Source of the DNA: Micropterix aruncella
Taxonomy: Eukaryota > Arthropoda > Insecta > Lepidoptera > Micropterigidae
NCBI GenBank assembly: GCA_944548615.1
Contig: OX155955.1
Coordinates: 6,117,381 to 6,181,380, forward strand
Direction: 5' to 3'
DNA: 64,000 bases
The notes below the pieces were generated by a model. It saw nothing but the letters and a program-made list of their open reading frames with translations, did not search any database and had not been told where the DNA came from. Shown piece after piece: positions 30,039-40,000 of the stretch; position 1 is the stretch's first letter; every line of letters begins with the position of its first letter. The translations under genes and the position numbers were made by a program.

Positions 30039-30651
30039 GTTACGGTCAGAGTAGTAAGTGCGGTTATTATTAATAATTACCGGGAATTATTAATAATAAC
30101 GGCATCATTTGGTCAATGTGATACATTCTGGTGAAATAATCACTTTAACCGGTTATTATTAATAATTTATGGACAGTTGTGGTTAAAGTAATAAATGCTT
30201 CGATTAAAGGTATAGGGAATACGTAATAGGTACTTAATTTTATATAATAATTTTATATAATATCAGAAAGTTTGCGATCAGCCATAGTGTCATTTTGTTT
30301 TTAGAATTTTTAATAAAACGAAGCATTTAAGTGTCACAAAAGCCTACCATGTAAAAATAAATAATAGGTATAGGGAATACGTAATAGGTACCTAATTTTA
30401 TATAATATTTTTTTATAATATCAGAAAGTTTGCGATCAGCCATAGTTTAATGTTGTTTTTAGAATGTTTAATAAAACGAAGCATTTATTAGGCATTTATT
30501 ACTTTAACCAAAACAGTCCATAAATTATTAATAATAACCGGATAAGGTGATTATTTCTCCAAAATTTATCACATTGACCAAATTATGCGGTTATTATTAA
30601 AAATTCCCGGTAATTATTAATAATAACCGCATTTATTACTCTGACCGTAAC
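30039..30651. mobile_element. 613-bp MITE, GTTACGGTCAGAGTA termini, long TIRs
   Basis: Left GTTACGGTCAGAGTAGTAAG and right TTTATTACTCTGACCGTAAC are inverted, and the arms pair for about 160-170 bp through GCGGTTATTATTAATAATTA, GGTCAATGTGATA, AACCGGTTATTATTAATAAT and AGTAATAAATGC. The centre holds two tandem copies of a unit of about 159 bp (30207 onward and 30366 onward), each starting GGTATAGGGAATACGTAATA. TATAT-type flanks suggest a TA target. Non-coding. Confidence 0.9.
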
Positions 30652-30720
30652 ATATAAAATACATCGTTTTCTATCTCTTTTGGAACGGCGCTCATGGGCC
30701 AGTAATCGTTCGTGCAATCG

Positions 30721-30835
30721 TTGATTATATAGCGTATTAGCCAACGCCGTACTACGATTTGGCTGCTAGAATTTTACTACCAAGCGCAACGTGTAAATGA
30801 CACCCATAGTTCAAAAATTCATTAATCTCCTCTTA
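30721..30835 (+). repeat. dispersed repeat shared with 5177-5300
   Basis: See 5177-5300: TTGATTATATAGCGTATTAG, CCGTACTACGATTTGGCTGC, AAGCGCAACGTG and GTTCAAAAATTCATTAATC are in register. Confidence 0.6.
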
Positions 30836-30946
30836 TTTTCGATATCGCGACGTTCGTTCTATGACAGTATGCCGGTGAACTATAGACGGCGCTCTAAACA
30901 GGCCTACACGGTATCCTACCTCGACATAAAAAAATAATATAATAAC

Positions 30947-31210
30947 AAAGAAACTTTAAATCGTAGCTTTTATTATTTTATTATTATTTACCGGCACTAG
31001 GGAAAGTAGAATAGAATAGAATAACTTTATTGGGCTATAAAAACATAACCTAATGAATATTAATTGTAATATTCGTTAAGTTATGTTTTTATAGCACAAT
31101 AAAGTTATTCTATTCTATTCTATTTTACTTTCCCTAGTTGCGAGAAAGGTAATTGTCAATTTAGGTTAAAAATAATAAAATAATAAAAGCTACGATTTAA
31201 AGTTCGTTTG
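30947..31210. repeat. 264-bp near-perfect palindrome
   Basis: Arms of about 115 bp: CTTTAAATCGTAGCTTTTAT at 30954 pairs with ATAAAAGCTACGATTTAAAG at 31184. The pairing continues through the TATTATTTTATTATTATT, ACTAGGGAAAGTAGAATAG and AATAACTTTATTG..CTATAA blocks to a loop near 31050-31080. The arms contain an (AGAAT)n tail and the GGAAAGTA terminus of the MINE-like family, so it looks like an inverted duplication of a repeat end. It directly abuts the MINE-like copy at 31206. Confidence 0.85.
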
Positions 31211-31576
31211 TTATATTGTGAACGCGCTAAAAACGGTCAAAAACCGCACTAAAAAAACGCGCTAAAAAACAGATGAAGACGGAAATATCCATTTTGACAC
31301 CTGTAAGTCTGTGTGTCTCTATGTGTGTGTGTATTCCTCCACGATAGCGCCTAAACGCTTCACCAGTCGGTCATGGCAAGAGTTGAAAATTTTGTAGTTG
31401 AAATCTGCCCACGTTAGTTATACTCCAATCTCCAAATTTTGCAGTTGAAATTCTTGCAGTTGCAGACTGTTGCAGACAGTTGCAAAATTTTGCAGTTGAG
31501 ACTTGAAATTCGGTACAGAGATGTGAAACGATATCACGTTGTGAAATTTTGGTTGGAATATCTCGTATACCCGTAC
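31206..31576 (+). repeat. MINE-like repeat, copy 2
   Basis: TATTGTGAACGCGCTAAAAA, TGTGTGTGTATTCCTCCACG, ATAGCGCCTAAACGCTTCAC, GTCATGGCAAGAGTTGAAAA, CGATATCACGTTGTGAAATT and TTGGTTGGAATATCTCGTA. Same order as 51658-52014 (minus). A short (TG)n occupies the microsatellite position. Confidence 0.72.
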
Positions 31577-33427
31577 AAGCGACGCATTTTTTTTAAATAC
31601 CGCTGTATTTAAGAAAATACTACATCATTTTTGGGAAAATACCATTTTAATACTACGGAAATACCACAAAACATTAAAATATTCTACTTTTGCTATGATA
31701 GTCCCTTAACACGATCACTATCGGGTGGGGGGGGGGGGGCGCATTTTAAAATTTGCTGTACAGGTTTGTGTGGTATAGAAGATGTTATGAAGATATACGC
31801 TCTTATCAGTTTTTTTTGTGAGAGAGGATGAACATTTCTTCTCCCAGAGAACATCACAAAAAAAACTTCAGGTATCTCAATGGTTTGCAATTAAATATTG
31901 TAACCACTGATTTGAGCGCGTTATCACAAATCGAATTGAATTTGGTATAGTAGTAGAATTTTTTTCGCCACTGGTCAAGCCAAAAATACAAAATATTAGT
32001 TTTTTTTTGTAATGGTTTAAATATTGGATGGTTTTTGCAATAATGTACGTGAACCGAGTCAAACTAGCAACCCACCCTTTTAATTATGGTTTTTCTTTTT
32101 TATTTACAGGTAAGTTCCATTAGACTCTCCTTGAATTTAAGCATGGAAAATCCATTGAGAATATGAAAAATGAAAACAAAGATGATCCACAACAATGAAC
32201 CTGGGAACCGAACCGCTTTTTTAAAATGGCATAATACGGCATTACATTATTCAAAGGTAATAATGATGATCTTTTCCTTTTCACTCACGTCGATTATACT
32301 ATCTCCAGATGTATTCGTAACACTATTATGGCTTGGGATCGTATCATTATTATTAAATAATTTGTGTAAGTAATAGATACCATCTAAATATCGAGCATTC
32401 GAAGTGTTATACCCAACTCAGGTTATGGCCAGAACACATGATAGTAGGTACCATGATAGTAGTACTGTTATTACATACTGATAGTAGTACATACTGATAG
32501 TAGGACACATGATAGTAGTGCCTACTGTTATTTAATAATTTATTTATTTACAAAAATAAACAGCATTTATGAAATTAAAGTTCAAAAACAGTACAAATCT
32601 ATTGGCATTACTTATGATTATCAGCTCGAGAAAGAAATAAAGTAATACTTGTAAATTAATCATTTAAGTAATTAAAATTTTCATTTTTGTCGGGTGTGCG
32701 TAAGGTGGAAAGATAGTGTCTGTCTATTTGCCGAGAATTGGCCGAATCCGAAAAATTTGGGCAATTGTTTGTTATTATTACCAAAGTCCTTCCTTTAAAC
32801 TGAAAATCCTTTAAACCTTTAAGTAAGTTCTTTAAACTGAAGTAAGTCCTTTAAACTAAAAAAATTAAAACAGTTATTAAAAACACAGCAATCCGTTGCA
32901 TTTCAATAGAACTCTTCGAAACACTGAATAATGCTACTAAAAATACGTCACATAAATCAAATTTTCATGAAAATATATCTCAAGATAAAAAAACAACCAA
33001 ACTTACCTCTAATACCATATCTAGCCAAAATTCCATATCTCAGCAAGAAACGCATACTAAGATAAAGCACTTTGGCTCAGAAGGGCAGTATAAAGAGACT
33101 CCTCCCAGCAGGAGATTCAAACAGAACTGGCTTGAGCGATAATTGTCTCATTATGAATTAATTGTCTTAAGGCGACGTACTACTTAAAAAATAAACCGTA
33201 TCTGAGTTTTTAAGCCCCGCCTACTTACCCCCTCCCCTCGCGACGGGGCAGGTGTTTATTATGTTGACTCATCTCGCAGCGATATTCACTCGCTATCGAT
33301 GTCTGGACTAAACACACTAGGTATACACTATTGCAATGGGATTTATATTTTGGGATTATGCAAGTGTCATGTACCTACGCTGGTGAAGAAGGCTACGCTT
33401 TATCATCATCTAAACTTGAACATTATA
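31577..33427. other. unannotated stretch with small tandem repeat
   Basis: 31728-31739 is a G run. 32424-32530 contains about five irregular repeats of CATGATAGTAGT / ACATACTGATAGTAGT. 33190-33300 is slightly GC-rich. No gene is supported. Confidence 0.45.
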
Positions 33428-33690
33428 TTACTTTCCCGGCTGCCACTGGTAGGGAAGGTGTTGTGATCGTGCGGAAAAAAATGTTTAGATAACGATAGAG
33501 ATGTCCATTTTGAGGTCCACCAAGATGATTAAGACCATTTTCAGAGAAATGTATGTCTGTTTGCCTGTATGTAATCTCTCACGATAACTGCCGAGCCGTT
33601 GAACCGATTGAGTTGAAATTTGGAACATAGGGATAGTATCACCCTGGAATGCGCCCATTAGATTTTGGCTGTCAACTGTTAAACCAAACT
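33428..33690 (+). repeat. MINE-like repeat, copy 3 (diverged)
   Basis: TTACTTTCCCGGCTGCCACT, GGTGTTGTGATCGTGCGG, AATGTATGTCTGTTTGCCTG, CCGAGCCGTTGAACCGATTG and AGTTGAAATTTGGAACATAG. It corresponds to the 45790 copy in layout but has no microsatellite expansion. Confidence 0.6.
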
Positions 33691-33978
33691 ATCACTGTCA
33701 AAAATTGACAGAAGCCATATCTTACAGAATTTCATTTGCGATATGTCATTTGAAATCCCCTGAAAAACTGTATTAAGAAGAGTCACCTGTCACTAATTAA
33801 TTTTCGACATTTTAAAATTATTTTAAATGGTGATAGATGACAATTGGAGAAATGCCGTTAACTGTTTTGGATACAGTTTTCCAAGGGCTTTTAAATGACA
33901 TAAATCGCAATTCATGTTCCGTGAGATACAGCTTTAGTATTTTTTTGATAGTGTAGTGACAGTTTTTGATAGTATTTT
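33675..33978. mobile_element. diverged foldback element
   Basis: ACCAAACTATCACTGTCAAA at the left and TTTTTGATAGTGTAGTGACA at the right pair, as do CATTTGCGATATGTCATTTG with TAAATGACATAAATCGCAAT, and TGAAAAACTGTATTAAGA with ATACAGTTTTCCAAGG. The arms are about 120 bp with many mismatches, so the element is old. Confidence 0.55.
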
Positions 33979-34403
33979 TTGGCAGAAAAAACATTTAGAA
34001 TCGAATTAAAAAACAACATTGTGTATCGAACTATTTATTCGCGGTATAATAGTTCTTTGAGGAGGACATAACGACACCCATCGCCTTGTACATTATCATT
34101 AAAAAATTATTTAATTAAAAAGTAATATAATTTATTTTTAGATACTGTAAGCACATCATTGTAAACTTTAAAGAAATACACATCATTAAAAATAAATAAT
34201 TATTAATTAAAATATAAAATCATTAAGACAAAAAATCATGAAGACATTTCTGGTTGGCAAAGTAGTCTGTTATTTCTGAGTAGATACATACATATTAAAT
34301 GTAAAGAGACGAATAAATACATTTAAAATTGCGCAGTACATTTGAGACTTCCTTTTTGTAGCCTTGACAGTGTCGCTTTGTAGTGGTGCGCCGACTTTTG
34401 TAA
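33979..34403. other. unannotated AT-rich stretch
   Basis: AT-rich, TTAAAAA-type runs. Nothing recognised. Confidence 0.45.
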
Positions 34404-34583
34404 TTAAAATTCATCAAATGATAATACATTTTCAAAAGCCTGTTCATCATTATTAATTAGATCTGTACTCAGCACAGATTTGGAATATCGTGTACTTTTC
34501 GGTGGCTCTATATTGCTTGTGCTTTGCTTTGGAGTGTTATTGGCAAGTACATTCTCTGTGAGTTCTTTGCTCACTTTGTGATG
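34404..34583 (-). pseudogene. possible C-terminal coding remnant, unidentified
   Basis: On minus, about 60 codons are open with a coherent polar composition, running through ENVLANNTPKQSTSNIEPPK and STRYSKSVLSTDLIN to QAFENVLSFDEF and a stop at 34404. It resembles the acidic C-terminal tail of some transposase or CENP-B-like proteins, but I cannot assign a family. It lacks a visible start and may be a chance frame. Confidence 0.25.
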
Positions 34584-34914
34584 GAATCACTGAAAACTAA
34601 CTACCGCTTAAGCGTTGGACAAGGGAGAGGAACCCGTTTTCTTTCGTTTTATCGTGTCGTTTCTTTTATTTGCTTCTTTCAAAGTGTATTCAGGCTCCCT
34701 TAAATCCATATTCCTTCATACTCCTGGATCGATAATTTCAGGTAATACACAGTCCATATAAAAACAAACAAGTTTTTTCCATGACATTTGTCCAAATCAA
34801 ATCATTCGTCTGTATATATTCGGTTTTGAGGAGATCGTTTTTACCAGACCAAAATGTAAATAGGCACACTTCCTTTCCAGTTATATGTATCGTTCCAGTT
34901 ACAGTTTCTTTCCA
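34584..34914. other. unannotated stretch
   Basis: Leads into the LINE relic. The plus frame is open from 34781, but the part before about 34915 shows no LINE motif. Confidence 0.35.
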
Positions 34915-35197
34915 GCACACTTTCTTTAAAGTTATCCACAATACCACAGATAGTTCATACCTTGTTGAAAACTTACGTTTTTTCGTTCCTCAGCGATTAA
35001 TTCGCAATTCACGCACGTTTGAGGTATCTCGTGCCAATACCAACTACGGGAAACATTCCATCGCTTATGGGCTGATATGCACGTACGACTCTTGTTTCTC
35101 CACCATCGACATTTTCAACCTCAACCAACCGACGTTCGTTAAAGAATTATTCAAATCAATTGCACCTAACGAGCTTGTTAATACCTATAGTAATTAG
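34915..35197 (+). pseudogene. LINE ORF2 C-terminus
   Basis: Open frame ending at 35197. It encodes the end of a LINE reverse transcriptase protein: FFKVIHNTTDSSYLVENLRF, FVPQRLIRNSRTFEV, NYGKHSIAYGLICTYDSC, then IDIFNLNQPTFVKELFKSI. The (L..I....VP....R....F......N........+...YN.....ID+F) pattern is typical of the region C-terminal to RT in jockey-like elements. It parallels the C-terminus of the copy at 12446-13420. Nothing of the RT core remains. Confidence 0.65.
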
Positions 35198-35312
35198 TTA
35201 TATACTTTCTATACAACAAAATAAAATTCGAAATTTAAATTCTAAGTGTCAACATATTTTAAAATTTTCTCCCCTCTAAATAATAATTAAATAATAAATT
35301 TTAGTGATTATA
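35198..35312. other. AT-rich spacer
   Basis: Probably the 3' UTR of the preceding LINE fragment. No clear tail repeat is visible. Confidence 0.35.
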
Positions 35313-35364
35313 GTGCAATTCTATAGTCTGGATTAACTCGCGGTTAACACGGGACGCGTCCCGA
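35313..35364 (+). repeat. dispersed repeat shared with 13920-13972
   Basis: GTGCAATTCTATAGTCTGGA, TTAACTCGCGGTTAACACGG and GACGCGTCCCGAA. It lies about 30 bp upstream of the clip-protease relic. Confidence 0.65.
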
Positions 35365-35392
35365 AGGATCTGATCGGTCTGAGCTGTTCACT

Positions 35393-36120
35393 TTAAATAT
35401 TCGACCAGCGTGTCTATGGAAAAGTCGACCATCGAAAACAAGGGAGCTGTAGTTACTGGCTGAAGGCAGATCGACTTTGCTGAAGATACATCGGAGGACT
35501 TACTGAAGGTGGTGGTGGATTTGATTGACCAGCCACCTTTCGAAGACTATATGCAAAGACTCTCAGAAGGAGGTTACCGCAAGGTATAAGGACGATCAAT
35601 TGTGCGCTGGCAGCTTAGAAGGATTACGAGACTCTTGTGGAGGCGATAGTGGTGGACCTCTGCAAGTGGCGATAGCTGACAACCAATGCCTTTTCAACAT
35701 AATCACCGTTACCAGTATTGGAAAGAGCCCTTGCGGAAGTGCCAAGGGACCTGGCATATACACTGCCGTGAAGAGTCATGTGAAATAAATGGCGTTTTAG
35801 GAGTATGTCTACCGGCGAAAAATTGTCCAAACACTGAGGGGGATTTGCCAAAAGGGAAACTATCACAATTTTGTATAATGTCGGAACAAGAGACTGTATG
35901 CTGTATTCAACACAGCCCCATGAGCAACAACACGAGATCATCAGAAAACCAGGATAAATCCAATAATGCATCTTCTATATCACCGCCTACTGCAACAACT
36001 ACCAATAAGTCACCGGTCATCTCTACAATAGCTCCAGAAAAAACTCAAACATCACCACAAGCCATAACTACCAATTTCATAAATGACAGTGTGAAAAACG
36101 AACTAAATCCGAAAAAATAG
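35393..36120 (+). pseudogene. clip-domain serine protease relic, parts in permuted order
   Basis: 35396-35420 encodes NIRPACLW. 35451-35511 encodes AVVTG, then a stop where the conserved GWG tryptophan is expected, then DTSEDLLKVVVDLI. 35590-35784 encodes DDQLCAG, DSCGGDSGGPLQV with the catalytic serine, VTSIGKSPCG and PGIYTAV, all in another frame: the C-terminal half of an S1A trypsin-like domain. Immediately after, in a third frame, 35779-35910 encodes a clip domain (CEINGVLGVCLPAKNC, later FC and VCC, six cysteines) and a Ser/Thr/Asn-rich linker to 36120. Clip proteases act in insect immune and developmental cascades with the clip domain first. Here the protease part comes first, there is no signal peptide, His or Asp segment, and frames are broken. 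It is non-functional, perhaps exon fragments captured by a transposon or the junction of a tandem duplication. Confidence 0.82.
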
Positions 36121-36830
36121 CTCTGCAATATTGAGTAAAAATTTAACAATGACAGTCATTGCTGCGTTAGCGATTAATTGATTTATTTTATTTTATCTGC
36201 ATCCAAACTTTTCTCTGGTCGTAACGGTCTCCGTTCCATCGGGTTCAGAAGAGGGAGGAAGAGAGAGTGCACCCGTGGTCGCGCGCCCACCTGTGCACTA
36301 TAATATAGCCTGCGCACTTGACTGCTTCCGAACAGTGGACTCTGAGAAGACTAAAGAAGTCACTAGAATCTACAATGCAGTCGCTGTGGCCGAACACGGC
36401 TAGAAGGATATATATACAACATATCAGTAGCTACCACAAATATTTATAAATATCTATAAATATTTATTATATATCTATAAATACCTATAAACATCAATAA
36501 ATATCTGTATTTATATATCCACTATACGACCTATCTATATCTTTATTTATATCTATATACATATACACATACCATCGTCTAACTCCTTCTTCCTAATCAC
36601 TTCCAATTCCCTACCTCTCCCATCGGTTTTCTATATATTTTTTATATTTAATATGAACTTTGTTTATTTTATAATTAATTTTTAAGTGTAATATGCTGAA
36701 ATCCAAATGTGTAATAAACGATTATAGGCGTAATGTTTTTCTTTTTTTTCTACATTTATGCACACGTATGTATATTGTATGCGCTGTATTTTTCCAGAAA
36801 TAAAATAAAAAATAAATAAATAAAAAGAAA
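36121..36830. other. unannotated stretch with AT-rich degenerate repeat
   Basis: 36230-36420 is GC-richer with no frame of interest. 36430-36570 is a degenerate repeat of TATCTATAAATA-type units. 36790-36830 is an (AATAAA)n-like run. Confidence 0.45.
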
Positions 36831-37930
36831 TTATATATGGACCTGTCCTTGAACTTGAACGTACCAGTGATGTTTGATGCTGATTTCAAGTTTTCCATCT
36901 TTCTGTTTCCAAAATGTCACTTTTCTTTTTCTTGTCGCTTCCGTTAACCAGATTCTATGCGCTGTAATGGGAAATTTGACTTCAAAAATATAATCATCAG
37001 ATATTCCATCTGGAGAAGCTCCCAAAAATGGAAATTTAGGGTCAATGAATAATCCACATTGCTGAATTTCCACTTTTTCTAGACATATTTTTCATTCTAG
37101 TGCAGTTGTTTCATTTTCTTTTCCATGGCAAATTGATGCTACGTTGCTCAAATCCCATTTTCAGTCATGGATTTAACTAAATTGGCGCATTTTGTGTGTT
37201 GTTAACTATTGACAATTTTGCCAAAGTTAGACGCAGTTACCATTTTTCTTCGTAATTTCAACCACTCGCTGCTTTCACCTTGAATAACCGTAAGTTTTTC
37301 AATTCGCAATCGATCATTTTTCTATTTTCCAATTCTTGAAATAACAGAGCTTTGCTTTTTTCGAATATTTCTGATGGAACATCGGGTTGGTTGCAATGTT
37401 CTCCATAATGCGAATTATTGTTTTTTTTTTCAAAAAAACTTTCTGCTTTTATTTCTTTTATAAAGAATGGATTTACTTAAATGCCTCTGTCTTCTTTATT
37501 CCACTTTTGATATCCTGCCAGAGGGACTTTTGCCTATATATTTTTTATGTAATCTTGAGAGTGGCTGTTTTGTATTAAATGATATAACTGCCGCATTACA
37601 TCGCGCTTGGTAAGACTGCTTTTGGATGTAATTTGTCCTCTTACCACCAATAAATTTTGCAATGATGCCGTTAAACCTTTCGAGAACATTACTATCTACA
37701 TCATGAATTAGGCTTCTTGCATGTATTGCTACCTACGTTTTAAGTTATGTAACGTATTCTTTCCCAAATAATGTCACCCATCAAACAACTCATTGCATCC
37801 AGTGTTTCATTTTCCGACAAACAATTTTAAAAACTTCTACATTTATCATGGTTTCCAAATGCATCTATCGGGGCGTTCAAAATGTCATTATACAGGCAAT
37901 CAATTTTCTCATCAATTGAAAAGTTTTGAC
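36831..37930 (-). pseudogene. YqaJ-type (lambda-exonuclease fold) nuclease protein, broken
   Basis: Read on minus. 37780-37600 encodes DSNVLERFNGIIAKFIGGKR and NYIQKQSYQARCNAAV, the conserved block that precedes the nuclease in these proteins. 37310-37215 encodes EKLTVIQGESSEWLKLRRKM then VTASNFGKIV, the start of the YqaJ domain. 37060-36960 encodes GLFIDPKFPFLGASPDG and FEVKFP, the SPDG and E-x-K active-site motifs of this nuclease fold. Stops and frameshifts separate the blocks, so no full protein can be made. Proteins of this type are multicopy in insects and behave like mobile-element genes. A viral-recombinase-like role is known for the fold; the function of the insect copies is uncertain. 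Confidence 0.75.
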
Positions 37931-38200
37931 ATTTATTATAAGCTACTGCTGATGTAATATTTCTTCGCATTTTTAGTTTTTTTTTTCACAGACATTACAA
38001 GTTGAATAAAAGCTTTTAAAAAGTAGATACCTACGTTTTGTTTTTTAAATTACAATTCTGCCTATCTGACGGTTTTCTATATTAGAACGGTCAGAATCGT
38101 AGCCTAATAGTATATTATATTTATACATGGTGTATAGCTCTGTCATATGGCTCTAACGCAAATGTATTGGCATTATTTACTGTCCCCTTATATATGACAC
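37931..38200. other. unannotated stretch
   Basis: AT-rich. May include more decayed sequence of the YqaJ gene, but I see no motif. Confidence 0.35.
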
Positions 38201-38217
38201 ATTTTGACTCGCGGGAA

Positions 38218-38300
38218 GCAAGCTGAAGTGGCGCACTTGTTTTAAACTCGCATAAGATCACACCGGTCGTAGGTTCAAAACCTACCGATATGTATATTTT
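38218..38300 (+). repeat. tRNA-like sequence, possible SINE head
   Basis: GGTCGTAGGTTCAAAACCTACC gives a good box B (GGTTCAAAACC) inside a 5-bp T-arm-like stem, GTAGG/CCTAC. A plausible but weak box A (AGTGGCGCACTTG) lies 44 bp upstream, and a T run follows. It does not fold as a convincing complete tRNA. Confidence 0.35.
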
Positions 38301-39220
38301 TTTTTTGTTTTTATACATAAAGAAACATTGTTATCAAATAAATGAACACTTTTTATTAAAAAAAAGTAATATTGTAAATTTAAAAAAAAAAAAAATAAAT
38401 ATTAAATATTATTTTACTTATTATTGTTTCTATTTTTCAACATATGATTTATCATGTTTTTAAACCTCTTTCATTTACACGGTGAAATAGCCATCTAAAA
38501 CCGATATTTTTTTACTTCACATCTCCGATCCATCGAAATGTCAATTTGGTAATAATAAGTCATGAAACAGAGCGTCGCGAACGCAACCGCATATGTCGGC
38601 CTTCGAAGCCGAAATGAACCACGTTTCTAAGAGCCAATAACATTTCATTATAAAAGGTTGGCTGTTATGCCATTTGAATCAGTAATTGATCCCCACATAA
38701 GAACCATATTGACCCAATGTCGCTTGCGGCATTTTGAATGCCAGCGCGTCGTCGCGAGAAGAGCGCGCTCATCTCATTGTATGACAAAAATAATATAAAC
38801 GGGCTCTGCAAAATATTATTTTTAAAATATACTGATATTTTATTTGAAAAAAATAATCGTCAGTACTACAAGTTTATTGTACATAGTTTATGTAAAAAAA
38901 AACAAACTTGAAAAAAACACACAGTACACAACAAACAACAACAGTGAATATGGATGAAAGTTACACTTTTTATATAATTTTTTTTAACAAGAAAAACTTA
39001 TTTTTTTAAATTTATGCGAAAGCATTCCTCTTTACAACTATTGTTAAAATGCCGTAGTATTTTTTTTGAGTTTCTTGATCGTGCAGTTTAGTGTGAGGCA
39101 CGTTTCAAAAAATGCTCTAAAATGAAAATTTCCTGTATAGCTCCCAGATTTAATTATTTTCCTCAATTTTCCAATACTTAAAAAAAAATCTGAAATAGCT
39201 ATCTACTTAAGAAAGGTACT
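38301..39220. other. unannotated stretch
   Basis: AT-rich except 38560-38790, which has normal composition (CGCGAACGCAACC..., GCGCGTCGTCGCGAGAAGAG). No gene recognised. Confidence 0.45.
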
Positions 39221-40000
39221 GTGAGTTACGATAATTTTTTTTTGTTGGCTAACATCATCAGTTATTTCAGTATGACTGTTCAAAAATTGCCAAAAAATGT
39301 AATTTTCGAAATTTACCTACATCGTCGCCTTAATGTCCCGAAATCACCGCGCCTGCAGCGGAAATTGGAGTGCCGACCTTTTAAGGATGTTGATATCAAC
39401 AATTTCATATGTGATTTGTCACTCGTCAACTGGTCGCTTTTAGGTAGTTTTGATAAACATGCTCCCTTGCGGGCAGTTAAAATTAGAGAGAACAAAACTC
39501 CATGGAATCACTCCAGACAGTGCGATGATGGTCGAACGCAATGCCCTCTGCGAAAAATTCCATCGCAATGGTCTTTCCTTCCAGTATACCTATGCGAAGC
39601 GTAACTTTTTTGAAACGAAACATAAAAGATTTAAAAGCATTATGAAAAAACATTAGTATATTTATAAAACGGAACGTGAACTATTTCAATGTGATTGAAT
39701 CAGAAGCTATCGGAATTTATGAAATATCTATTGACGTGGTGAAAATTTGCGTTCCTTACATATCGCTTACTATATTCTTAAATTGTTGTCTTACTCGCAA
39801 TTATTTTTTTTATTTCCTGGAAAATTTCTGTCGTCTAGCGTTTACCCAAGAAAACTACTTTAAAAGGCCTTCGCTCTTTTAGTATCCTAACATGCCTGTC
39901 CTGTCCAAAGTGATGGAGAATCTAGTGCAAACCCAAATATCAACCTACTTAACGTCCAGCGATCTACTCTCGAATTTTCAGTCATGCTTTAGTAAAAACC
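39221..40000 (+). pseudogene. LINE ORF2 fragment: endonuclease-RT linker and start of RT
   Basis: In broken frames. 39370-39510 encodes RPFKDVDINNFICDLSLVNW and FDKHAPLRAVKIRENKTPW, the region between endonuclease and reverse transcriptase in LINEs. 39525-39656 encodes MMVERNALCEKF and YAKRNFFETK..KRFK in another frame. 39886-39995 encodes LPVLSKVMENLVQTQISTYL then LLSNFQSCF (RT blocks 1-2). The frame shifts near 39515, and an AT-rich segment separates the last two blocks. Truncated after block 2. This is the only LINE remnant in the window that keeps the 5' side of RT. Confidence 0.75.

Noticed and set aside
38218..38300. Functional tRNA gene
   Set aside because: Box B and a T-arm-like stem are good, but box A is weak and no complete cloverleaf forms. 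Kept only as a low-confidence SINE-like feature.
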